Source: DASRAU01 sp035638075
Lineage (GTDB): Bacteria; Acidobacteriota; Polarisedimenticolia; Gp22-AA2
Assembly: GCA_035638075.1 (NCBI GenBank)
Contig: DASRAU010000023.1
Location: 1 to 64,000, forward strand
Reading direction: 5' to 3'
Length of the DNA: 64,000 bases
The notes beneath the pieces were generated by a model. That model was not told where the DNA came from. It was given only the letters and a program-made list of their open reading frames with translations, and ran no database searches. Made by a program: the position numbers and the translations under genes. Below are positions 56,611 to 64,000 of the stretch, piece after piece (position 1 is the first letter of the stretch; the number at the start of each line of letters is the position of its first letter).

Positions 56611-59384
56611 TCGGGCTTGATGGGGACGATGGTCGCGGGGCGGCCGTCGATGCCGACGGGGACCTCGCCGGTGCCGCCGTCCTCGGCCCCGATCGGCTGC
56701 AGCACCTGGAGCCCGGCCTGCAGGTCCTTGCGCTCGCCGCGGCTCAGGTCGAGCTTCAGGTGGCGCTCGCTGCCGTCGTCGCCCTTGAGGATCAGCTCCC
56801 TGCCGTCGGGCGCCAGCTCGAGGTCCCCGGATCCCTCGCGCACGAGCCTGGCCACCACCTCCGGCTCGATGCGCAGCTCCAGGTCGCGGCTGATCTCGAA
56901 TTTCTGCAGATAGTAGGGAAGTGAGGCGCGGAAGTGCTCCGCCTCGGAGCACGCCTCGGTCGGCTCGGTGCCCTCGATGAACGCCTCGAGGAACGGCGCC
57001 GGGCAGTGCGAATCCGAAGTGGCGAGCTTCCCCATCCGCCTGTCGATCGGCGTGTAGGCGACGTTGGCCGGCTTGGTGAACTTCTCCACCGGCTTCCCTT
57101 CGTGCGCCGCCTGCATGAACTCGATCCAGATCGGCAGGGCCGCCTTGGCGCCGGTCTCCCCCTCGCCGAGCGGCTTCTTCTGATCGAAGCCGACCCAGGC
57201 GCCGGCGATCAGGCTCGGGCTGAAGCCGACGAACCAGGCGTCCGCCAGGTCGTCGGTGGTGCCGGTCTTGCCCGCGACGACACGGTCGAGCGCCGATGCG
57301 GCGGCGGCGCCGGTCCCCACCTCGGTGACGCCTTCGAGCAGGTAGGTCATGAGATAAGCCACGTCGGCGCGGATCGCCTCGACGACGCGCGGCTTGGCCT
57401 CCTCGCGCACGCGCCCCTCGCGGTCGACCACCTGGCGGATGAAGTGCGGCTCGACGCGCACGCCCTGGTTGGCGAACACCGAGTAGGCGGTGACGAGGTC
57501 CCAGAGCGAGACCTCCATGGTGCCGAGCGCCATCGACGGATACGGGCGCAGCGCGCTGGAGATCCCCATGCGCCGCGCCGTGTCGATGGTGCGGCCGTAG
57601 CCGACCTCGTTGAGCAGCTTCACCGCCACGATGTTGCGCGATTCCTCCATCGCCTCGCGCAGGGTCGTGATGCCGTAGTACTTGCGGTAGTAGTTGTTCG
57701 GCTGGTACTGGTCGCCGGTCGCCTGGTCGACGAAGACCGTCGGCTCGTCGAAGATGGTCTGCGCCAGCGTGTAGCCCGACTCGAGCGCCGCGGCGTAGAC
57801 GAACGGCTTGAAGGCCGAGCCCGCCTGCCGGTACGACTGGGTGGCGCGGTCGAACTGGCTGCGGTTGAAGTCCCACCCGCCGACCAGCGCCCGCACCTCG
57901 CCGTTGCTGGGATCGAGCACGAGCAGGGCGGACTCGGCGTCGGGCTCCTGGTCGAGCGCCACCGTCAGCGTCTTCTTCCCCTCGTCGATCTTCTGCACCA
58001 GGAACGGCGCCAGGTCGCCGACCTTGAACAGCTTCTCGATCGGCTTGTTGGTCCATTTCACGCCGGCGGCGTCCACGTGCGCCGTCCACTCGCCGAGGCG
58101 CACCGCCGCGTCCTTCTTGCCGACCTCGGTGATCACCCCCCAGCGCTGCCGCCCGACCATCGGGGGTTTCATCCAGGTGGCGTGCGTGAAGCGCGCCGGG
58201 TCCTCCTTCTCCTTGATCAGGTTGCGCGGCACGCCGCGCCAGCCGCGCCGCTTGTCGAGGGCGCGCAGGCCGTCGAAGACCGCCTGGTTGGCGGCCCGCT
58301 GCAGCGCCGGGTCGAGGGTGGTGTACACCTCGAGCCCCTCCTGGTAGAGCGCGACTTCGCCGTAGGTCGCGTCGAGGTAGCGCCGCACCTCCTCGACGAA
58401 ATAGGGCGCGATGACGTCCTCGTCCTGGACCTTGGCCACCACGACCGGGCTCTTGATGGCGGCGGTGGCGGTGTCGCGATCGAGCTTCTTCTCCTCGACC
58501 ATGCGGCGCAGCACGACGTTGCGGCGGTTGGTGGCGCGCTCCGGCGCGCGGATCGGCGAATACGCCTCGGGCCGCTGCACGAGGCCGGCCAGGAGCGCCG
58601 ACTCGGGGAGCGTCATCTCCTTCGCCGGCTTGCCGAAATAGAATCGCGCCGCCGCCTCGATGCCGTAGCGGCCGTGCCCCATGTAGACCTGGTTGACGTA
58701 GAAGTTGAGGATCTCGCTCTTGGTGAACGATTTCTCGATCTGCAGCGCCAGCACCATCTCCTGGAGCTTGCGCCGCCAGGTCTTCTCCGGCTTCAGGAAC
58801 AGCGAGCGCGCCAGCTGCTGGGTCAGCGTGCTGCCCCCCTGCGCCTTGCGCATGTGGATGACGTCCTTGATGATGGCGCGCGCGATGCCCCACGGATCGA
58901 CGCCGACGTGATCGTAGAAATGCGCGTCCTCGGTGGCGACCAGCCCGTCGAGGAACTGCTTCGGCACGGCGTCGAGATCGACGACGATGCGCTTCTCGGC
59001 GCCGAACTGGTACAGCGGCTTGCCGTCGGCGCTGTAGAGGGTGGTGACGACCGGCGGCTTCCAGTCCTGGAGGGACTTCACCTCCGGGATGTCGAAGGTC
59101 AGAAACCAGCCGAGCGTCGAGCCCGCGATCCCGGCGACGACGAGCGCGCCGAGGAGGATGCCGCCCCACAGCTTGCGCCGGCGGGTCACCCAGGAGAAGC
59201 GGCCGCCGGCGCCGCCTGCGCCCGAGCCACCGGCGCCGCCCGGGCCTGCCCCGGGCGGACCGCCGCCGGGGGGCGCTCCGCTCGTGAAGCCGCCGCCCGG
59301 GTTTCCGCCGCGCGGCGCGACGGGATCGGCCGAGGAGGATCCCGAAGTGGAAGAGGAAGTGGATTCCGGTGTGAAGGGGCTCAC
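56607..59384 (-). CDS. Class A penicillin-binding protein (PBP1A family)
   Basis: A 925-residue bifunctional peptidoglycan synthase. A Gly/Pro/Ser-rich cytoplasmic tail of about 70 residues is followed by a membrane helix (GGILLGALVVAGIAGSTLGWFL). The GT51 glycosyltransferase domain has catalytic Glu in ATEDAHFYDHVGVD and GGSTLTQQLARSLFL. An OB-like insertion follows. The transpeptidase domain has the SxxK motif in GSAFKPF (about 525), SRN in MEESRNIVAVK and KTG in VAGKTGTTDDLADAWFVG (about 705). The start is GTG at 59384 with GAGGTGA very close. It converges with ald. Confidence 0.94.
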   Translation of the reverse strand: MSPFTPESTSSSTSGSSSADPVAPRGGNPGGGFTSGAPPGGGPPGAGPGGAGGSGAGGAGGRFSWVTRRRKLWGGILLGALVVAGIAGSTLGWFLTFDIPEVKSLQDWKPPVVTTLYSADGKPLYQFGAEKRIVVDLDAVPKQFLDGLVATEDAHFYDHVGVDPWGIARAIIKDVIHMRKAQGGSTLTQQLARSLFLKPEKTWRRKLQEMVLALQIEKSFTKSEILNFYVNQVYMGHGRYGIEAAARFYFGKPAKEMTLPESALLAGLVQRPEAYSPIRAPERATNRRNVVLRRMVEEKKLDRDTATAAIKSPVVVAKVQDEDVIAPYFVEEVRRYLDATYGEVALYQEGLEVYTTLDPALQRAANQAVFDGLRALDKRRGWRGVPRNLIKEKEDPARFTHATWMKPPMVGRQRWGVITEVGKKDAAVRLGEWTAHVDAAGVKWTNKPIEKLFKVGDLAPFLVQKIDEGKKTLTVALDQEPDAESALLVLDPSNGEVRALVGGWDFNRSQFDRATQSYRQAGSAFKPFVYAAALESGYTLAQTIFDEPTVFVDQATGDQYQPNNYYRKYYGITTLREAMEESRNIVAVKLLNEVGYGRTIDTARRMGISSALRPYPSMALGTMEVSLWDLVTAYSVFANQGVRVEPHFIRQVVDREGRVREEAKPRVVEAIRADVAYLMTYLLEGVTEVGTGAAAASALDRVVAGKTGTTDDLADAWFVGFSPSLIAGAWVGFDQKKPLGEGETGAKAALPIWIEFMQAAHEGKPVEKFTKPANVAYTPIDRRMGKLATSDSHCPAPFLEAFIEGTEPTEACSEAEHFRASLPYYLQKFEISRDLELRIEPEVVARLVREGSGDLELAPDGRELILKGDDGSERHLKLDLSRGERKDLQAGLQVLQPIGAEDGGTGEVPVGIDGRPATIVPIKPD

Positions 59385-59422
59385 GTCACCTCACGCGCAC
59401 GGCCGCGCGCGCCGGGGCCGGG

Positions 59423-59428
59423 AGTATA
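59423..59428 (-). promoter_or_regulatory. -10 element of the PBP1A gene
   Basis: TATACT on the minus strand, about 40 bases before the GTG start. The -35 is unclear. The rest of the 196-base gap to the methyltransferase gene shows nothing else recognisable. Confidence 0.4.
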
Positions 59429-59580
59429 GATGATCTCGACCATCGTCCCCACGTGGGCGGCCGGGAAGGGGAGACCGCCGCAGTCGTTCTTCGAAGATCT
59501 GTGTTCTGCACGGTCGGCGCGCAAGGAAGGGACCGTGATCCCGCTTTCGTTCGCGGAACAGTCGCGCCAGAATCACCCCG

Positions 59581-60771
59581 ATGTCGGATGATTTGGTCGT
59601 GCCTCCGCCTGCCGGATCGGCTGCGTCAGCCGCTCTGCCGGCGCCCTGGATGCAGGAATGCCCGCGCTCGCTGCGGCTGGAGCCGGGGGCGCTTCACGTC
59701 CCGGTCGGGACGATCCGGGCCCTGCTGAAGACGCGTCCCCGGCTGAGCCTGCGCTACGCCGGTTACGGATTCGAACCCGTGGTGCGAGACGGTGACGTCG
59801 TCATCGCGGAACCGGGCGTCGCGGCGACGGGGATGCTGGCCGTCTGCGACTGGGAAGGAGCCGCGGACCTCCTCCGTCTCCGCCGGGCGGGAACCGGCTG
59901 GATCGGATCCATCGACGCCTTCCCGGAGCGCCGTCCTTTCGCCCTGTCCGACAAGAACGTCGTCGCGATCGTCCGGCCGGCTTCACGACCCCGCGCAGAG
60001 CCGACCGCGGCCGACCGGCTGCGGCTGGTGTTGCGCTGGCCGGCGGCGCGCTGGATCTGGCGGCGCGTCGAGCGGGCGCCCTGCTTCGGAGACGAGGCCG
60101 ATGGCTCGGTGCGGCGGAAGTACGACCTCCAGGTGGACGACTACCTGCGCATGCGATCGAACAATCTCACCGACGGGCAGCTCGCGGCGCTGCGCGTCCA
60201 CGCGGCGCCGCCGGCCCGCATCCTGGTGGCCGGATGCGGCGCGGCGGGGGAGGCGATCCACCTGGCGCGCCTGGGCCATCGTGTCACCGGGTTCGACGTC
60301 CTGCCGTCCATGGTGACGGTGGCGCGGCGGGCCGCTGCCGAGGCCGGGGTCGAGCTGGACCTCGTCACCGCCTCGCTCGACGATTTCGACCCCAGCGGGA
60401 CGCGCTTCGCCGCCATCTACTTCACGCCGGTCCTGTACTCCTTCCTCGCGGGACACGATCGGCGCATCGCCGTCCTCCGCCGGCTGGCGGGATGCCTCGA
60501 GCCCGGCGGAGCGCTGATGCTCAGCGCCGCGCACGCCCGCGACGCGGTGCGCCGGGCGCAGCTCGCCCTCGCCTGGGCCCGCCGCCGGATGCGCGGCGAT
60601 CGCGCCGTCGAGCGGGGGGACTGGTACACCCTCTATCTCGCGGCCGACGGCACGGTGGCGACGTCCTTCCTGCACGTCTTTCGCCCGCGGCAGGTCGAGG
60701 CGGAGCTGCGCGCGGCGGGCTACGGCGGCATCCGCCGGCTGGGCGCGCACTACCTCGCGACGCTCAGCTGA
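59581..60771 (+). CDS. S24/LexA-fold domain fused to a SAM-dependent methyltransferase
   Basis: A 396-residue two-domain protein. Residues 40-130 resemble an S24/S26 peptidase core (SLRYAGYGFEPVVRDGDVVIAEPG), but the catalytic Ser-Met of G-x-S-M is replaced by Gly-Phe, so it should be proteolytically dead. Residues 175-396 form a class I methyltransferase with motif I ILVAGCGAAGEA (from about 214), GFDVLPSMV, FAAIYFTPVLYSFL and LEPGGALMLS. The substrate is unknown. No ribosome site is seen; CAGAAT ends seven bases before the ATG, similar to the leaderless layout of add. The end overlaps the convergent dioxygenase gene. Confidence 0.75.
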   Translation: MSDDLVVPPPAGSAASAALPAPWMQECPRSLRLEPGALHVPVGTIRALLKTRPRLSLRYAGYGFEPVVRDGDVVIAEPGVAATGMLAVCDWEGAADLLRLRRAGTGWIGSIDAFPERRPFALSDKNVVAIVRPASRPRAEPTAADRLRLVLRWPAARWIWRRVERAPCFGDEADGSVRRKYDLQVDDYLRMRSNNLTDGQLAALRVHAAPPARILVAGCGAAGEAIHLARLGHRVTGFDVLPSMVTVARRAAAEAGVELDLVTASLDDFDPSGTRFAAIYFTPVLYSFLAGHDRRIAVLRRLAGCLEPGGALMLSAAHARDAVRRAQLALAWARRRMRGDRAVERGDWYTLYLAADGTVATSFLHVFRPRQVEAELRAAGYGGIRRLGAHYLATLS

Positions 60772-61438
60772 CGGCGCGGTAGGTCTGGTCGAGCAGGATG
60801 CGCGGCTCGGTGACCGTGTTCGAGGTGCCGCGGTGCAGGATGTTGCCGTCGCGCAGCATGGCGTCGCCGAGCCGGAAGAGCAGCCGGACCGCGTTCACCT
60901 GGGGCACGTCGTAGATGTGCTCGCGGCAGTCGTCGTGGTGCATGCGGTGCGAGCCCGGGATGACCTCCATCGGGCCGTTCGAGTCGTTCACGTCCACGAG
61001 CGGGATGTTGAACGTCAGGCGCACCGGGCGCACCGGCGTCGACGGGTCGCCCAGCGCCTCGCTCGGGACGTCCGGATGCCACGCCATGGTGTCGGACCCC
61101 TGCAGGGCGCACTCCGCCTTGGTCACGCCGTAGCGCCAGCGCCCGAGGACGTCGCCGACCAGTTCCTCGATGATCGGGTTGCGCCGGTAGCGCTCGTCGT
61201 TCAACGGCCCGCCGAGCCGATCCACGTAGGGGGCGATGTCGAAGCTGAGCCGCTCGCTGCCGCGCAGCATGGCGCCGTCGCCGCCGCGCACCTTCATGAC
61301 CTCGCCACGCAGAATCGGCTCGAACTGCTCCTTCATGGCGTGCACGAAATCCTGCGGCAGGAAGTTCCTCAGTATGATGAAGCCGTTGAGCTTCAGCTCG
61401 TAGAGCCACAGGGACTTCTGACGCGGGTCGATGGACAT
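60764..61438 (-). CDS. Phytanoyl-CoA dioxygenase (PhyH)-family 2-oxoglutarate/Fe(II) oxygenase
   Basis: A 224-residue PhyH-like protein. The double-stranded beta-helix iron ligands are HPD in TMAWHPDVPSE and the distal His in GNILHRGTSN; the 2-oxoglutarate Arg is in EPRILLDQTYR. LKLNGFIILRNFLP is the typical N-terminal strand-helix. Such enzymes hydroxylate small molecules or peptides. ATG at 61438 is chosen because it gives a compact PhyH domain; the longer frame adds 83 unrelated residues over the divergent gene. Only 30 bases separate it from the glycosyltransferase start. Confidence 0.85.
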   Translation of the reverse strand: MSIDPRQKSLWLYELKLNGFIILRNFLPQDFVHAMKEQFEPILRGEVMKVRGGDGAMLRGSERLSFDIAPYVDRLGGPLNDERYRRNPIIEELVGDVLGRWRYGVTKAECALQGSDTMAWHPDVPSEALGDPSTPVRPVRLTFNIPLVDVNDSNGPMEVIPGSHRMHHDDCREHIYDVPQVNAVRLLFRLGDAMLRDGNILHRGTSNTVTEPRILLDQTYRAVS

Positions 61439-61468
61439 GTTCGGCGCTCTGCGCGGGGATGATAGACC

Positions 61469-62977
61469 ATGAGCGCACCCTCTGATTTCGGCCGGCGCCC
61501 GAGGCTCCACATCGGTTACAGGACCGACGTCCCCGCGGGGGGAGGCGGGGGAGGAGCGAACCAGCGCGCCGCCCGGGTGCTGTGGGACGCCTTCGACGTC
61601 CGCGACTCGCTCGACGAGGCGGACCTCCAGGTCCGATCGTTCTCCTGGGAGGCGCCGGAGAAGCCGGCGCGCGTGTTCCTCGACCACGGCTCGTTCGCCG
61701 ACGCCTCCTTCTGGGCGTACACGATGCGCAAGCTGCGTTCCGGCGACACCATCGTGGTCACCTCGGAGGTCTGCGTCCGCGTCGCCGAACGGCTCCTGCG
61801 CCCGGGCAGCGTGCAGCTCCTGAAGGTGCCGCTGCCGATCGATCTCGAGCGCTTCCAGCCGGCCCGCGATCGGGCTGCCCTACGGCGGGAGATGGCCGAG
61901 GCTCACGGCATTCCGGCGGAGGGTCCTTTGCTCCTGGTCGTCGCGGCCTTCGTCCGGCGGAAGAATCACCATTACGCCGTCGATCTCCTGGAGGTGGTGC
62001 GCCGGAGTCGTCCCGACTGCCGCCTGGCGTTCGTCGGAACCGTGCCCGATCCCGATGCGAGCCGGCGCTACCGCGAGCAGGTCGAAGCGCGCGCGGCGCA
62101 GGCGGGCCTCGGGGATGCGGTGCATTTCCTCGAGGCGCTGCCCGCCGGGCCCGTCGCGCGCCTCATGGCGGCCTCCGATGCTCTGGTGCATCTCACCACC
62201 TGCCGGCTGGAGAACTTCGGCCTGGTCGTCGCCGAGGCGGCCGCCAGCGGACTGCCGGTGCTGGCCGCCGACTGGGGAGGCCTGCGCGACCTGGTGCGCG
62301 ACGGCGTGACCGGTCACCTGGCTTCCACCTGGTTGTCGAATCGCGGGCCGCGGGTGGACTGGCGGGCCCTCGTCGCGCCGGCGCTCGACCTCCTCGAACG
62401 CCCGCAGGCGTGGCGCACGATGTCCGCCGCCGCGCGCGCCATGGCCGAAACCGAGCTCGGTGTCGACGTGCACGCGGCGCGGTTGCGTGCCGCCGTCGAG
62501 TCGGCGGTCGCCTGGTCGCGCGGGAACGCCGGTCCGGTGGCATGGACACCGGACGGCCAGGAGCTGGCATTCCGCACCATCGCGCTTAACGCGGCGCACC
62601 CGGAGATCAAGGACACCGGGGATGAATTCCGCCTGCTGGTGCCTCTCGAAGGCGGGCGGTATTACCGCCTGCTCGCCGGTCCGGCGGCGACATTCGAGCA
62701 CGCGCCGAAGGTGCGCTCGGACGATCGGCTCGCCCCGCTCACGCGCTGGCGCGACACGCGCGACGGTATCGACGTCGAGGATCCTGTCTGGCCTTCGCGG
62801 CTCGATCTCGATCCGGCCGGTCGCCGGCTGCTCGGCAGGCTCGACGGCCGGGGCACGCTGCGATCGCGAATCGAGGAGATCTCCACCTCGCCCACCGAGG
62901 TCGCGACGCTCGAAGCCACCGCCCAGCGCCTCGCCGACGAAGGGATCGTCGGCCCCGGCTCACCGCTTCGCGCCTGA
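61469..62977 (+). CDS. GT4-type glycosyltransferase with C-terminal PqqD-like domain
   Basis: A 502-residue protein. The GT-B core runs to about residue 345: IPAEGPLLLVVAAFVRRKNHHYAVDLLEVV, RLAFVGTVPDPD, and the donor-site ENFGLVVAEAAASGLPVLAADWGGLRDLVRDG. About 155 further residues follow. The last 55 (PAGRRLLGRLDGRGTLRSRI...EATAQRLADEGIV) have the helix-wing pattern of PqqD-family domains. The acceptor is unknown. A GGGGA stretch lies nine bases before the ATG. The combination suggests that sugar transfer is guided to a peptide or protein by the PqqD-like tail; that is inference. Confidence 0.78.
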   Translation: MSAPSDFGRRPRLHIGYRTDVPAGGGGGGANQRAARVLWDAFDVRDSLDEADLQVRSFSWEAPEKPARVFLDHGSFADASFWAYTMRKLRSGDTIVVTSEVCVRVAERLLRPGSVQLLKVPLPIDLERFQPARDRAALRREMAEAHGIPAEGPLLLVVAAFVRRKNHHYAVDLLEVVRRSRPDCRLAFVGTVPDPDASRRYREQVEARAAQAGLGDAVHFLEALPAGPVARLMAASDALVHLTTCRLENFGLVVAEAAASGLPVLAADWGGLRDLVRDGVTGHLASTWLSNRGPRVDWRALVAPALDLLERPQAWRTMSAAARAMAETELGVDVHAARLRAAVESAVAWSRGNAGPVAWTPDGQELAFRTIALNAAHPEIKDTGDEFRLLVPLEGGRYYRLLAGPAATFEHAPKVRSDDRLAPLTRWRDTRDGIDVEDPVWPSRLDLDPAGRRLLGRLDGRGTLRSRIEEISTSPTEVATLEATAQRLADEGIVGPGSPLRA

Positions 62978-62982
62978 GGCGG

Positions 62983-63894
62983 TCAGACCGGGCCGCGATC
63001 GATCGCCGGCCAGAAATCCGCGTCCTTCTCGAAGTGCAGGTAGAAGAACGGCACGCCCTGCACGGCGGCGTGCGCGCGGTCGGCCAACTCCGGCTGCCGC
63101 GGCAGCTGGTCCACGACCCAGGGGAGATTGCCCAGGAGATCGGCGAAGCACGCGGCGTTCCCCGGGCGCACGAAGGTCCCGGTGTCCTTGCGCAGCCGGT
63201 AGAAGGCCGCGATCGGGAAGCGGCCGACGACCGGCTCACCGACGCGATACGTGCCGCGGAACGGGCTGCCGAAAACCTCCAACCCCGCCCCGGTCCGCAG
63301 CATCGGCGTCAGGTCGTCGCTGATCACGCGCCCCTGCCGGCTCATCGCGGACAAAGTCGACTTGCCGGCGCCCGACGGTCCGTAGAACACGTGCGCGCGC
63401 CCGTCCCTGACGATGCTCGCGCCGTGCAGGAGGAAGCCGCCGCGATCCATCGCCAGCCAGGCGAAGGCGCTGCGCAGGAAGTTCTCCATCGCCCGCGGCG
63501 CCGGGTCGAGGTCCCCGCACGAGAGCAGCAGCTGGCCGCGGCCGAGCGCCACGTCGTACCAGGCGGCGAAGCGGTACGACATCAGCCGGAAGACCCGGCC
63601 GTCGTGCTCGGTGAGAACCCTGTACACCTCCCACTCCTGGTGGAAGCGCGGTTCGATGAAGTACTCGCGCTCGTCACGGAGCACCTCGATCCGCAACAGG
63701 GGAGAGTCTTCGTTCCCGAGGTAGGGACCGTAAGCGGCCCGCATCGCGGCAGCCAGATCGGCGGGCAGCCCGTCGAGCCGGACGGTCAGTCCCTGGAGAT
63801 CGACGGCGAGGCTTTCAGGCCCCGCCGGCGGGTCGACGCCGCGGAAGGCTTCGAGCCCGAGGGGGCGATCGGGCGGAGCAGCGCCGCCGCTCAT
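62983..63894 (-). CDS. HPr kinase-related ATPase (HprK-rel-A-like)
   Basis: A 303-residue protein resembling the HPr kinase/phosphorylase C-terminal domain. The P-loop is FYGPSGAGKST (about residues 169-179), followed by VISDDLTPML (the Asp pair expected after the P-loop) and HGASIVRDGRAH before it. The HPr substrate loop and the second signature of true HprK are not obvious. Similar proteins occur with PqqD-like partners in HPr-rel-A clusters of unknown function. ATG at 63894 overlaps the stop of the upstream PqqD-like gene. Confidence 0.8.
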   Translation of the reverse strand: MSGGAAPPDRPLGLEAFRGVDPPAGPESLAVDLQGLTVRLDGLPADLAAAMRAAYGPYLGNEDSPLLRIEVLRDEREYFIEPRFHQEWEVYRVLTEHDGRVFRLMSYRFAAWYDVALGRGQLLLSCGDLDPAPRAMENFLRSAFAWLAMDRGGFLLHGASIVRDGRAHVFYGPSGAGKSTLSAMSRQGRVISDDLTPMLRTGAGLEVFGSPFRGTYRVGEPVVGRFPIAAFYRLRKDTGTFVRPGNAACFADLLGNLPWVVDQLPRQPELADRAHAAVQGVPFFYLHFEKDADFWPAIDRGPV

Positions 63895-64000
63895 GTCCGC
63901 GGCTCCGGACGCGCGGCGGCGCGGTACAAGCGCAGGGACTTGTGCTCGCCGGCGGGGGCGATGCGTCCGACCGCCTCGAGCGATCGCAGCACGACCGCGG
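63891..64000 (-). CDS. C-terminal fragment of a probable PqqD-like protein (partial)
   Basis: Only the last 35 codons are visible; the gene starts beyond the right edge. The peptide reads AVVLRSLEAVGRIAPAG...SLRLYRAAARPEPRT. A C-terminal helix followed by a short basic strand is compatible with a PqqD family end, but the identification rests mainly on the HprK-like neighbour. Its TGA overlaps the ATG of the kinase-like gene by four bases, so the two are translationally coupled. Confidence 0.4.
   Translation of the reverse strand, partial: AVVLRSLEAVGRIAPAGEHKSLRLYRAAARPEPRT

Noticed and set aside
55402..59169. 1,255-codon open frame overlapping the PBP1A gene in another minus frame
   Set aside because: It is Arg/Gly-rich with no recognisable motif, while the overlapping frame encodes a complete PBP1A.

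Overview
This is a very GC-rich stretch of an ordinary bacterial chromosome. It carries about 58 protein genes packed tightly on both strands, mostly in operons joined by ATGA or GTGA overlaps. The cell is a diderm: it has Tol-Pal, apolipoprotein N-acyltransferase, PilT and a class A penicillin-binding protein. GTG, TTG and probably CTG starts are common. Gene content and the large TPR/PilT/GspE-type proteins suggest Acidobacteriota or a neighbouring phylum. That is inference from gene content; there is no rRNA or marker phylogeny here to prove it.

Layout. 1-5.2 kb (minus strand): tolQ-tolR-tonB/tolA-tolB, then pal-rpsT-hsp20 (partial) behind a 320-base gap. 5.3-14.1 kb (plus): recN, coaD, an aminotransferase, the NfeD/SPFH membrane pair, a diguanylate cyclase, a SPOR protein and a degenerate GspE/PilB relative that has lost its Walker A motif. 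14.1-25.4 kb: lnt, prfB with a programmed +1 frameshift, an aspartyl protease with a PDZ domain, the CIRCE-controlled hrcA-grpE-dnaK-dnaJ-prmA heat-shock cluster and ilvE. 25.5-33.3 kb: pilT, alaS, a lytic transglycosylase, an adenosine deaminase family gene and a PA14-glycosyltransferase. 33.3-41 kb: a phosphohexomutase diverges from a membrane-lipid operon (pgsA, DUF502, plsC, cinA, thpR, plsY, gpsA, cpsB-like). 41-53.3 kb: a TPR lipoprotein with ftsY, riboflavin genes ribD-ribE-ribBA, then ffh-rpsP-khpA-rimM-trmD-rplS-rnhB and a 1,070-residue TPR protein. 53.3-53.9 kb: a lower-GC, apparently non-coding island with very strong inverted repeats and a terminator. 53.9-59.4 kb: an aldehyde dehydrogenase/alanine dehydrogenase operon facing a PBP1A gene. 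59.6-64 kb: an accessory module.

Most of the window is housekeeping: protein targeting (ftsY, ffh), translation, phospholipid synthesis, envelope integrity and chaperones. The least understood part is the right end. There, an S24/LexA-fold domain without its catalytic serine is fused to a methyltransferase. It sits beside a phytanoyl-CoA-type dioxygenase, a glycosyltransferase with a PqqD-like tail, an HPr-kinase-like ATPase and the tail of a probable PqqD-like protein. It resembles the poorly characterised HPr-rel-A/PqqD modules and is the best candidate for an undescribed system. The second is the structured island at 53.5-53.8 kb.

Regulatory signals readable in the sequence include a CIRCE operator lying across the hrcA start codon, a perfect TATAAT seven bases from the add start codon (leaderless transcript), a terminator-like hairpin in the tol operon leader, and an identical CCCCCGGGGG palindrome directly after the -35 box of two separate promoters.
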